This document shows, one piece after another, positions 42,758-51,000 of a stretch of DNA of 64,000 nt. This DNA is from Nonomuraea dietziae (lineage in GTDB: Bacteria; Actinomycetota; Actinomycetes; Streptosporangiales; Streptosporangiaceae): assembly GCF_014195505.1 (NCBI RefSeq), contig NZ_JACIBV010000001.1, positions 4,154,001 to 4,218,000 of the forward strand, given 5' to 3'. The notes beneath the pieces were generated by a model. That model ran no database searches. It saw only the letters and a list, made by a program, of their open reading frames with translations, and had not been told where the DNA came from. Every line of letters starts with the position of its first letter. Positions within the stretch are counted from its first letter, which is position 1. The position numbers and the translations under genes were made by a program.

Positions 42758-43221
42758 CGCGCGCGATGGCGGATCGCCCGTGCCATCTCCCGCTTGTCCT
42801 GCTGCTCCTTCAGCGTCTGCCGCTTGTCCCAGTCCTTCTTACCGCGCGCGATGCCGATCTCGATCTTGGCTCTGCCGTCCTTGAAGTAGAGCGACAGCGG
42901 CACGATCGTCAGCCCGCCCTCCTTGACCTTGGCGGCGAGCTTGTCGATCTCCTTGCGGTTGAGCAGGAGCTTGCGCTTGCGGCGGGCGGCGTGGTTCGTC
43001 CACGTCCCCTGGGAGTACTCGGGGATGAAGACGTTGAGCAGCCACGCCTCGCCGTCGTCGATGGAGGCGTAGCCGTCGACCAGCGAGGCCTTGCCCGCGC
43101 GCAGCGACTTGACCTCGGTGCCCTGCAGCACCAGACCCGCCTCGAAGGTCTCGTCGACGTTGTAGTCGTGGCGGGCACGCTTGTTCTGGGCGATGAGCTT
43201 CCGCCCGGTCTCACGTGGCAT
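42754..43221 (-). CDS. smpB: SsrA-binding protein SmpB
   Basis: 155 residues, full length. IAQNKRARHDYNVDETFEAGLVLQGTEVKSLRAGKASL is the N-terminal OB fold that holds the tmRNA tRNA-like domain; the basic C-terminus (KKDWDKRQTLKEQQDKREMARAI) enters the ribosomal channel. It works with the tmRNA encoded 2.2 kb downstream. Position after ftsX is the conserved actinobacterial order; the overlap with the PBP-like gene is the local variation. Confidence 0.97.
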   Translation of the reverse strand: MPRETGRKLIAQNKRARHDYNVDETFEAGLVLQGTEVKSLRAGKASLVDGYASIDDGEAWLLNVFIPEYSQGTWTNHAARRKRKLLLNRKEIDKLAAKVKEGGLTIVPLSLYFKDGRAKIEIGIARGKKDWDKRQTLKEQQDKREMARAIRHRAR

Positions 43222-43243
43222 GCTTCGACCTTACCTGGGTTCG

Positions 43244-44155
43244 TCAGACCCGCAGGTAACGGCGGAGCGTCACGAACGACGCGAGCACACAGATCACCAC
43301 ACCGATCACCATGGTGAGAGTGATCACCTCGGCCACGGAGTCCCACCCGAGCTGGCTGTTGACGGCGAACGCCGAGGTGGTGCCCTCGAACAGGAAGACC
43401 TTCGCCACGATCAGCATGATCGCGGCGACCACGCCGCCGATCAGGCCGGCGATCATGCCCTCCATCACGAACGGCAGCTGGATGTAGAGGTTGGAGGCGC
43501 CGACCAGGCGCATGATGCCCGTCTCCCTGCGCCGGTTGAACGCCGAGAGCCTGACCGTGTTGCCGATCAGCAGGATCGCCGCGAGGACCAGGATCAGCGC
43601 CACGGCCAGCGCGGCGTAGCGGAGCTTCTCCAGCATCCCGAAGAAGTTCTCCAGCTGGGCCCGCTGGTCGATGACCGTGGAGACGCCCTTCATGCCCTTG
43701 GCCGCGTCGATGACCGCCTGGTACTGCTCGGGGTCCTTCAGCTTGACCCTGAGCGACTCGGGCAGGTCCTTGGCCTCGACGACCTGCGCGAGGATCGAGT
43801 TGGCCGACTGCGTCTTCTTGAAGTTCTCGAAGGCCATCGCCTGGTCCTCGAACAGGACCTGGGCGACCTGGGGAAGGGCGCCCAGCTGCTGCTGGAGCTG
43901 ACCTCGCTCGGCGGCGCTGACACCCTTGGGCGTGGCCTTGCACGTGGGGAAGGGAGAGTCCTTCTTGCACAGGTAGACCGAGACCTCGACCTTGTCGGAC
44001 CAGAAGGTCTTCATCAGGCCGACTTGGGCGTTGATCATCAACCCGACGCCCAGCAGGGCCATGGCGACAGCCACGGTGACGATAACCGCGATCGTCATGG
44101 TCAGGTTGCGACGGAGGCCGATCCAGACCTCGGAGAGGATGAAGTTCGCCCGCAT
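43244..44155 (-). CDS. ftsX: Cell-division permease-like protein FtsX
   Basis: 303 residues with four membrane helices (about 20-42, 176-200, 228-250, 270-295) and a large outer loop (about 45-170) containing the FtsX extracellular domain that activates peptidoglycan hydrolases. LCKKDSPFPTCKATPKG holds two cysteines. RRRETGIMRLVGASNLYIQLPFVMEG is the coupling segment to FtsE. ATG 44155 is the family start; upstream frame to 44200 lacks a good ribosome site. It follows ftsE by 19 bases. Confidence 0.95.
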   Translation of the reverse strand: MRANFILSEVWIGLRRNLTMTIAVIVTVAVAMALLGVGLMINAQVGLMKTFWSDKVEVSVYLCKKDSPFPTCKATPKGVSAAERGQLQQQLGALPQVAQVLFEDQAMAFENFKKTQSANSILAQVVEAKDLPESLRVKLKDPEQYQAVIDAAKGMKGVSTVIDQRAQLENFFGMLEKLRYAALAVALILVLAAILLIGNTVRLSAFNRRRETGIMRLVGASNLYIQLPFVMEGMIAGLIGGVVAAIMLIVAKVFLFEGTTSAFAVNSQLGWDSVAEVITLTMVIGVVICVLASFVTLRRYLRV

Positions 44156-44174
44156 GTTCTGCCTATAACTCCTG

Positions 44175-44864
44175 TTAGTACGCCTGGCCGTAGACGCCAC
44201 GCGACTGGTCGCGGACGATCTTTCCGTCCTCCAGCTCCACGACGCGCTTGCGCATGGAGTCGACGATGGCGGCGTCGTGCGTGGCCATGACGACGGTGGT
44301 GCCGGTCCTGTTGATCCTGTCCAGCACCTTCATGATGCCGATGCTCGTCGCGGGGTCGATGTTTCCTGTCGGCTCGTCGGCCAGCAGGATCATGGGCCTG
44401 TTGACGAAGGCGCGGGCCATCGCGACGCGCTGCTGCTCGCCGCCGGAAAGCTCGTCGGGCATGCGGTGAGCCTTGCCCTCCAGGCCGACCAGCTCGATGA
44501 CCTCGGGCACGACCTTGCGGATGAACCGCCTGGGCTTGCCGATGACCTCGAGGGCGAACGCCACGTTCTCGTAGACGTTCTTGTTGGGGAGCAGCCTGAA
44601 GTCCTGGAACACGCAGCCGATGCGGCGGCGCAGGTGCGGCACCTTGAAGTTGGACAGCCTCGCGAGATCCTTGCCGGCGACGTGGATCGCGCCGGAGTTG
44701 GGCTTCTCCTCCTTGAGGATCAGCCGTAGAAAGGTGGACTTCCCAGATCCCGAGGGACCGACGAGGAACACGAACTCGCCCTTGTCCACGTCTACAGACA
44801 CGTGGTCGAGAGCGGGCCTGTTCTGGTTCGCATAGACCTTGGTGACATTATCGAAATGGATCAC
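44175..44864 (-). CDS. ftsE: Cell-division ATP-binding protein FtsE
   Basis: 229 residues. Walker A LVGPSGSGKSTFLRL (about 35-49), signature LSGGEQQRVAMARAF and Walker B ILLADEPTGNID, with normal Q and H loops. It drives FtsX and cell-wall hydrolases during division. GTG 44864 begins MIHFDNVTKVY; no strong ribosome site, but the start matches the family. First gene of the ftsE-ftsX-smpB-PBP unit. Confidence 0.96.
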   Translation of the reverse strand: MIHFDNVTKVYANQNRPALDHVSVDVDKGEFVFLVGPSGSGKSTFLRLILKEEKPNSGAIHVAGKDLARLSNFKVPHLRRRIGCVFQDFRLLPNKNVYENVAFALEVIGKPRRFIRKVVPEVIELVGLEGKAHRMPDELSGGEQQRVAMARAFVNRPMILLADEPTGNIDPATSIGIMKVLDRINRTGTTVVMATHDAAIVDSMRKRVVELEDGKIVRDQSRGVYGQAY

Positions 44865-45078
44865 GAGCGCATCACGACGTGCCAGTCTAGGGGTCCGGAC
44901 GGAAGCGAGGGTGGCACATGCCCACTTCCCACCGCCCGCCAGCGGGGACGTCCATCTTTACTGATGATCGACGTTCCGCTTGGCTGCAGGACAGTCTAGG
45001 GGGAAGACTGGCATGGAACGTCCATAACGGAAACAAAACGATTCTGTTACCTGAGAACCGTCTAGAGTGGAGGGTGAC

Positions 45079-45255
45079 ATGAGTTGTGAACACCTCGTCT
45101 GCGCCCAGTGCGCCCACCCGGTCATCGAGGGTCGCTGCGCGCTGTGCCGCGCCAACCGCGAGCGCATGCACGAGCACGGGATCTCTCCGACGCTGATCCT
45201 CGCCGCCCTGATCGCCCTTCTCTTCCTCGCCCTGGCGCTCCAGCACCTCACCTGA
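45079..45255 (+). CDS. Small zinc-ribbon membrane protein
   Basis: 58 residues. Residues 3-23 carry C-x4-C-x2-C ... C-x2-C spacing (CEHLVCAQC, then CALC), a small zinc ribbon, followed by ISPTLILAALIALLFLALALQHL, one C-terminal membrane helix. GGAGGG four bases before ATG 45079 is one of the best ribosome sites in the window, which supports a real gene. Function unknown. It lies divergent from ftsE and before a repeat tract. Confidence 0.65.
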   Translation: MSCEHLVCAQCAHPVIEGRCALCRANRERMHEHGISPTLILAALIALLFLALALQHLT

Positions 45256-45480
45256 CGGCCTGCCGTCCCCACGCCCGACGGTCCTGCGGTCCACAACCCG
45301 ACGGCCCTGCCGTCTCCACGCCCAAGGGCCCTGCCGTCCCCACACCTGACGGCCTGCCGTCCACAAGCCATGGCGTCCGCACGCCCAACGGCCCTGCGGT
45401 CCACACGCCCGACGGCTCTACCGTCCGCACGCCCGAAGGCCCTGGCGTCCGCACGCCCGACGGCCCTGCCGTACGGTCGG
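45256..45480. repeat. 24-bp imperfect tandem repeat tract
   Basis: About nine units of a CGTCCGCACGCCCGACGGCCCTGC-like period (written here in pieces: CGTCCGCACGCC, CGACGGCCCTGC). Being a multiple of three it stays open in several frames (RTPDGPAV type octapeptides) but has no start with a ribosome site, so I regard it as non-coding. Confidence 0.7.
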
Positions 45481-45747
45481 CGATGTCGTGGCGGCCGTGA
45501 TCGCCGGTCGGCTCCATGGGCGGCGGCTCCCCAGAACCTTCGCGACTCGGGTCCGCGTCCGGCTCCAGGCCGCGGCGCCGGAGAGATCGCCCTTCGGCTC
45601 GCTACTCCCTGTTCGCGCACGCGGACGCCCGGGGTGAGGCCCTCCGTCGCGGCGGGACGTGGCGGATCCCGGGGAGCGTCCCTTCGACGGGCGTCAGGCG
45701 GTGACGGCGGAGGCGCTCTGCCGGGCGCCGCCGTGCCTGTTGATGAT
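45481..45747. other. Gap with no recognised feature
   Basis: No ORF with a plausible start or family, repeat or strong hairpin was found between the repeat tract and the RF2 stop. Confidence 0.5.
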
Positions 45748-46860
45748 CTATTCCGCCGACTCCTGGCGGCGCATCCAGCGGATCTCGCTCTCGATGAAGT
45801 CGTCGAGGTCGCCGTCGAGGACCGCCGTCGGGTTGCCCGCCTCGTGCGCCGTGCGCAGGTCCTTCACGATCTGGTACGGGTGCAGGACGTAGTTGCGGAT
45901 CTGCGTGCCCCACGACGTGGTCGAGGCGCCACGCAGCTCCGACATCTTGTCGGCCTCCTCCTGCCGCTTGCGCTCGAGCAGCTTGGCCTGCAGGACGTTC
46001 ATCGCCGAGGCGCGGTTCTGCAGCTGCGAGCGCTCGTTCTGGCAGGAGACCACGATGCCGGTGGGCAGGTGGGTGATGCGCACCGCGGAGTCGGTGGTGT
46101 TGACGCCCTGACCGCCAGGACCGCTGGAGCGGTAGACGTCGACGCGCAGGTCGTCCTCGTTGATGTCGATGTGGTCGGTCTGCTCGACCACGGGCACGAT
46201 GTCGACGCCGGCGAACGAGGTCTGGCGGCGGCCCTGGTTGTCGAACGGGCTGATGCGGACCAGGCGGTGGGTGCCATGCTCGCCGCGCAGCGTGCCGTAG
46301 GCGTAGGGCGCCTTCACCGCGAACGTGGCGGACTTGATGCCCGCCTCTTCGGCGTAGGAGGTGTCGTAGACCTCCGTGGAGTAGCCCTTGCGCTCGGCCC
46401 AGCGCAGGTACATGCGCAGCAGCATCTCGGCCCAGTCGGCCGCGTCGACGCCGCCGGCCTGCGAGTTGATGGTGACGAGCGCCTCGCGGGCGTCGTACTC
46501 GCCCGACAGCAGCGTGCGGACCTCCATCGCGCCGATGTCGGCGCGCAGGGTCGCGAGCTCCTTGTCGGCCTCCACCCTGGTGTCGGCGTCGTCCTCCTCG
46601 GCCGCCAGCTCGAACAGGACCGTCAGGTCGTCGATGCGGCGCCCGAGCGCCTCGACCCTGTTGAGCTCGCCCTGCAGGTGGGAGAGCTTACTGGTGACCT
46701 TCTGCGCCTGGTCGGGGTCGTTCCACAGATCAGGTGCGGCGACCTGCTCCTCCAGCTCCTCGATCTGCTTGCGCATGGAGTCGAGGTCGAGAACGTCCTG
46801 AATGCTCCGCAGTGTCCCTGCGAGCGCGCTGATCTCTTCTGCCGGATCTATGTCTGCCAC
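45748..46860 (-). CDS. prfB: Peptide chain release factor 2
   Basis: 370 residues. The stop-codon-reading SPF tripeptide (SPFDNQGRRQTSFAGV) and the catalytic GGQ (SSGPGGQGVNTTDSAV) are both intact, so it releases peptides at UGA and UAA. No in-frame UGA or frameshift site near residue 25, unlike E. coli, as expected in actinobacteria. GTG 46860 (VADIDPAEEISAL) gives the family start; an in-frame extension to 47172 is not supported. prfB upstream of ftsE is the usual order, here separated by the small gene and repeat. Confidence 0.95.
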   Translation of the reverse strand: MADIDPAEEISALAGTLRSIQDVLDLDSMRKQIEELEEQVAAPDLWNDPDQAQKVTSKLSHLQGELNRVEALGRRIDDLTVLFELAAEEDDADTRVEADKELATLRADIGAMEVRTLLSGEYDAREALVTINSQAGGVDAADWAEMLLRMYLRWAERKGYSTEVYDTSYAEEAGIKSATFAVKAPYAYGTLRGEHGTHRLVRISPFDNQGRRQTSFAGVDIVPVVEQTDHIDINEDDLRVDVYRSSGPGGQGVNTTDSAVRITHLPTGIVVSCQNERSQLQNRASAMNVLQAKLLERKRQEEADKMSELRGASTTSWGTQIRNYVLHPYQIVKDLRTAHEAGNPTAVLDGDLDDFIESEIRWMRRQESAE

Positions 46861-46906
46861 GTCTACCAAGGGTACGCGACCTGCGCGCACCCCATAACAT
46901 GGCGAC

Positions 46907-47902
46907 GTGCGTGCATACGGGCGGCGGAGAATGCTGGCCCTCGCCGCCGGTCTGCTGGCCGCGGCGACGGCCTGCTCGGGTTCTGGTGAACCGTCCTCCT
47001 CGCCTGTCGCGGCGGCCACCACCGCCGCCGCTCCGACGACCCCCTCCGTGGCCCCGGGGGTGTCGCTGAGCGAGGCGGCCAACGCCTTCTCCGAGTACGT
47101 CGTCACCGACGACATGCTGCGCGTCGCCGGCAGCAGGCGCTTCGCCAGGGACCTCAACCGCGACGGCCGCACCGACCTGGTGACCGCCGAGTTCGCCTCG
47201 ACCGGCGACCGACCCGTCCGCTACACCTGGGGCACGCCCACGTTCCTGGTGCCGCGCCTGCGTCCCGACGAGCCGCTGTGGTTCTCCGTCGTGGTCCCCC
47301 GCGACAACCGCACCGCCGTCCTCACCTTCGCCAAGGGGACCGACTGGCGGCTGAGCGCCCTGGCCCTCCTGCTGCCGGGTCAGCGGCTGCCCGAGGTGAA
47401 GCTCGACACCGCGGGCTACGCCGAGGTGGTCGGCTCCGAGGACAAGGGCGTGCAGATCAGCCCGCGCTACATCGCCCCGCTGCACGCCACCATCGCCGAG
47501 CGCGGGCCCGCGGGCATCGCCGCCGGGCTCATCGCCGCGGGCCCCTACACCACGGAGACGGCCGCGGAGATCGCCGACAACCGCACGGCGGCGAAGAAGG
47601 ACGGCTTCACCTACGACTCGATCTTCAGCGCGGCCGACTACCCCGTCTACGCGCTGCGCACGGCCGACGGCGGCGCGCTCGTGCAGTACTCCCTGCTGAG
47701 AACCACCTCGATGAACAGCGTGATCTCCGTCAGCCCGTTCCTGCCGGTCCCTCCCGAGGGCCGCTGGGCCCTGACGAGGGAGCAGTACAGGGACAACATC
47801 AAGATCTTCGAGACCCAGCAGTACGTCGCCACGGTCCCACCCGCCTCCGCCGCCACGGTCATCGCCTACGACGGCGCCATCACCAAGGGCAGCGGCCTCT
47901 GA
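46907..47902 (+). CDS. Secreted lipoprotein of unknown function
   Basis: 331 residues. Lipobox AAATAC in RRMLALAAGLLAAATAC (Cys about 23), then a Ser/Ala/Pro linker. The rest is one folded domain with FSEYVVTDDMLRVAGSRRFARDLNRDGRTDLV, repeated aromatic strands and QYVATVPPASAATVIAYDGAITKGSGL. The family is common in Streptosporangiales as uncharacterised lipoproteins; no enzyme motif seen. GTG 46907 lacks a ribosome site; ATG 46931 is possible. Confidence 0.75.
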   Translation: MRAYGRRRMLALAAGLLAAATACSGSGEPSSSPVAAATTAAAPTTPSVAPGVSLSEAANAFSEYVVTDDMLRVAGSRRFARDLNRDGRTDLVTAEFASTGDRPVRYTWGTPTFLVPRLRPDEPLWFSVVVPRDNRTAVLTFAKGTDWRLSALALLLPGQRLPEVKLDTAGYAEVVGSEDKGVQISPRYIAPLHATIAERGPAGIAAGLIAAGPYTTETAAEIADNRTAAKKDGFTYDSIFSAADYPVYALRTADGGALVQYSLLRTTSMNSVISVSPFLPVPPEGRWALTREQYRDNIKIFETQQYVATVPPASAATVIAYDGAITKGSGL

Positions 47903-47964
47903 CCCGCGTCCACGGAAGTGGACGTGTGCGCGCCCGTCCAGGCCGCGGCCGTGGCGGAGCCGGT

Positions 47965-47999
47965 GACGGCCCTGCGCGCTTGGGGCGCGCAGGGCCGTC
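47965..47999. terminator. 15-bp perfect hairpin between convergent genes
   Basis: GACGGCCCTGCGCGC and GCGCGCAGGGCCGTC are exact inverted copies around five bases. It lies between the lipoprotein stop (47902) and the GDH stop (48010) and can serve both directions. Confidence 0.85.
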
Positions 48000-48009
48000 G
48001 GGCGGCCGG

Positions 48010-51000
48010 TCAGGCCTCGGTGTGGGGCAGGTTGCTGGTGGCGACCAGGGTGCGGATCGCGCGAAGGGCCACCGACAGTGTCGCGAGGTCGAAGTTGTCG
48101 CTCTCCCAGATCTCCGACAGCGTCTGGCGGGCCCTGGAGACCGCCGCCGAGTTGCCCTCGGTCCACGTGGCCAGCCGCTCCTCCGGCGAGCTCCCAGGCG
48201 AGCTGTGGGCCAGCACGTCGCGGGTGAGCGAGGCGTGCGCGGCGTAGAGGTCGTCGCGCAGCGACGAGCGCGCCATGGAGTTCCAGCGGTTGTCGCGCGG
48301 CAGCGCGATGACGCGCTCCCTGAGCCTGGCCAGCTGGAGCCGGTCGGCGAGGTCGAAGTAGACCTCGGCGACCTCGTTGACAGGGCGTCCGGTGACCGCG
48401 GAGATCTCCACCAGGTCGAAGGTGGAGTAGGCGGGAACCATGGCCGCGGCCCGCTCGGCCAGTTCGAGGGGGACGCCGCGGGCGAGGAAGTTGTCGCGGC
48501 GGTCCTCGTAGGCGGCCAGGTCGGGCCCGGTCAGCAGCTTCGGCAGGTGCGTGAGCAGGCCGTTGACGCCCTTCACGAAGAAGCTCACCGATCCGGCCAG
48601 GTCGAGCGGCGGCCGCCGGTTGCCGAGCAGCCAGCGGGTGCCGCGTTCGGCCAGCTTGCGCGCCTCCAGCAGCATGGCGAGCTGGGTGCGGGTGTCGACC
48701 TTGTTGTCCAGGGCCTCCACCCCCTTGGTGAAGCTGGGCAGGTCGAAGACCTCCCTGGTGACCAGGTAGGCCCGCGCGATGTCCTGGGAGGAGGCTCCCG
48801 TCTCCTCGCCGAAGCGGAACATGAACGTGGTGCCGGTGGAGTTGACGAGCTCGTTCACCACGCAGGTGGTGATGATCTCGCGGCGCAGCGGGTGGGCGTC
48901 CATGTAGGTGCGGAAGCGCTCGCGCAGGGCCGAGGGGAAGTACGACACCAGCCAGGAGGCAAGGTACGGATCGTCGGGCAGGTCGGAGCCGAGCAGCTCG
49001 GCGTCGACCGCCAGCTTGGTGTAGGCCAGCAGGACGGAGAACTCCGGCGCGGTCAGCCCGATGCCGGCCTGGCGGCGCTCGGCGAGCGTCTTGTCCGACG
49101 GCAGGAACTCCAGCTCCCTGTTGACGAGCCCGTCCCTTTCGAGGCGGCGCAGGTAGCGGGCGTGGATGTGGAGCATCTCCGGCGCCTGCGCGCGGGCCGC
49201 GGCGAGCACCACGTTCTGCGCGTGGTTGTCGCGCAGCACCAGGTCGGCCACCTCGTCGGTCATGGAGGTGAAGACCTGGTTGCGCTGCTTGTCGGTCAGT
49301 TCGCCGTCGCGGACGACCTGGTCGAGCAGGATCTTGATGTTCACCTCGTGGTCGGAGGTGTCGACGCCCGCGGAGTTGTCGATGAAGTCGGTGTTGACCA
49401 GGCCGCCGTTGAGCGCGAACTCGATGCGGGCCAGCTGGGTGAAGCCCAGGTTGCCGCCCTCGCCGATGACCTTGCAGCGCAGGTCGGCCGCGTTGACGCG
49501 TAGCGAGTCGTTGGCCTTGTCGCCGACGTCGGCGTTGGACTCGGACGAGGCCTTGACGTAGGTGCCGATGCCGCCGTTCCACAGCAAATCCACCGGCGCG
49601 CGCAGGATGGCGCTGATCAGGTCGTTGGGCGGCAATGCCGAAATATCGGCAGAAATCCCCAGTGCGGCGCGCATCTGTGGCGTGATCTGGATCGACTTGG
49701 CGCCGCGTGAGAAGACGCCGCCACCTGCGGAGATCAGGTCGGTCGCGTAGTCGGCCCACGAGCTGCGCGGCAGCTCGAACAGCCGCTGCCGCTCGGCGAA
49801 GGAGCGCGCCGCGTCGGGGTCGGGGTCGATGAAGATGTGCCGGTGGTCGAAGGCGGCGATCAGGCGGATGTGCTGCGACAGCAGCATGCCGTTGCCGAAC
49901 ACGTCGCCCGACATGTCGCCGATGCCGGCCACGGTGAAGTCCGTGGACTGGATGTCGACGCCGGCCGTGCGGAAGTGGTACTTCACCGACTCCCACGCGC
50001 CGCGGGCGGTGATGCCCATCGCCTTGTGGTCGTAGCCGATGGAGCCGCCAGAGGCGAAGGCGTCGCCCAGCCAGAAGCCGTACTCCTTGGAGACGCTGTT
50101 GGCGATGTCGGAGAAGGTGGCGGTGCCCTTGTCGGCCGCGACGACGAGATAGGTGTCGTCGCCGTCGTGCCTGACGACGTCCTTCGGAGGCACGACCTGG
50201 CCGTCGACCAGGTTGTCGGTGAGGTTGAGCAGGCCGGAGATGAACATCCGGTAGCAGGCGATGCCCTCGGCCATGACCTCCTCGCGGTTGCCGGAGGACG
50301 GCGGGCGCTTCACCACGAAGCCGCCCTTCGAACCGGTGGGCACGATGACGGTGTTCTTCACCATCTGCGCCTTGACCAGGCCGAGAATCTCGGTGCGGAA
50401 GTCCTCCATGCGATCCGACCAGCGCAGGCCGCCACGGGCCACCTTGCCGAAGCGCAGGTGAACGCCCTCGACCCTGGGCGAGTAGACGAAGATCTCGTAG
50501 CGCGGGCGGGGCAGCGGCAGCACGCTGATCGCCTGCGGGTCCACCTTCAGCGAGATGTACGGCTTGCGCCGCCCGTCCGCGTCGACCTGGTAGTAGTTCG
50601 TCCGCAGCGTCGCCTGGATCATCTCCAGGTAGGCCCGCAGGATCCGGTCCTCGTCGAGCGAGGCGACCTCGTCGAGCGCGCCGAGGATCTCCTCGTGCAG
50701 CGCCTCGCTCAGGTCGGCGCGCACCTCGTCGGAGCGCTTGGGGTCGAGCCTGGCCTCGAACAGTCGAACCAGCAGCCGCGACAGCCGTACGTTGCCGAGC
50801 AGCACCCGCTCCATGTAGCGCTGGCTGAAGGTGCTGCCGGCCTGGCGCAGGTACTTGGCGTAGACCCGCAGGATCTCCGCCTGTTCCCAGGTCAGCCCTG
50901 CGGACAGGACCAGCGCGTTGAAGTTGTCGGCCTGCACCTGGCCGGTCCAGAGCGCCGCGAGCGCCTCCTGGAAGAGCCTCTTGAAGTCGTTGCGGTCGAC

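Noticed and set aside
45256..45517. 24-bp repeat tract as a CRISPR array or a coding repeat protein
   Set aside because: Units are contiguous with no unique spacers, and no start with a ribosome site is present.
45748..47172. Longer RF2 start
   Set aside because: The extension overlaps the start of the divergent lipoprotein gene and has no RF2 homology; GTG 46860 fits.
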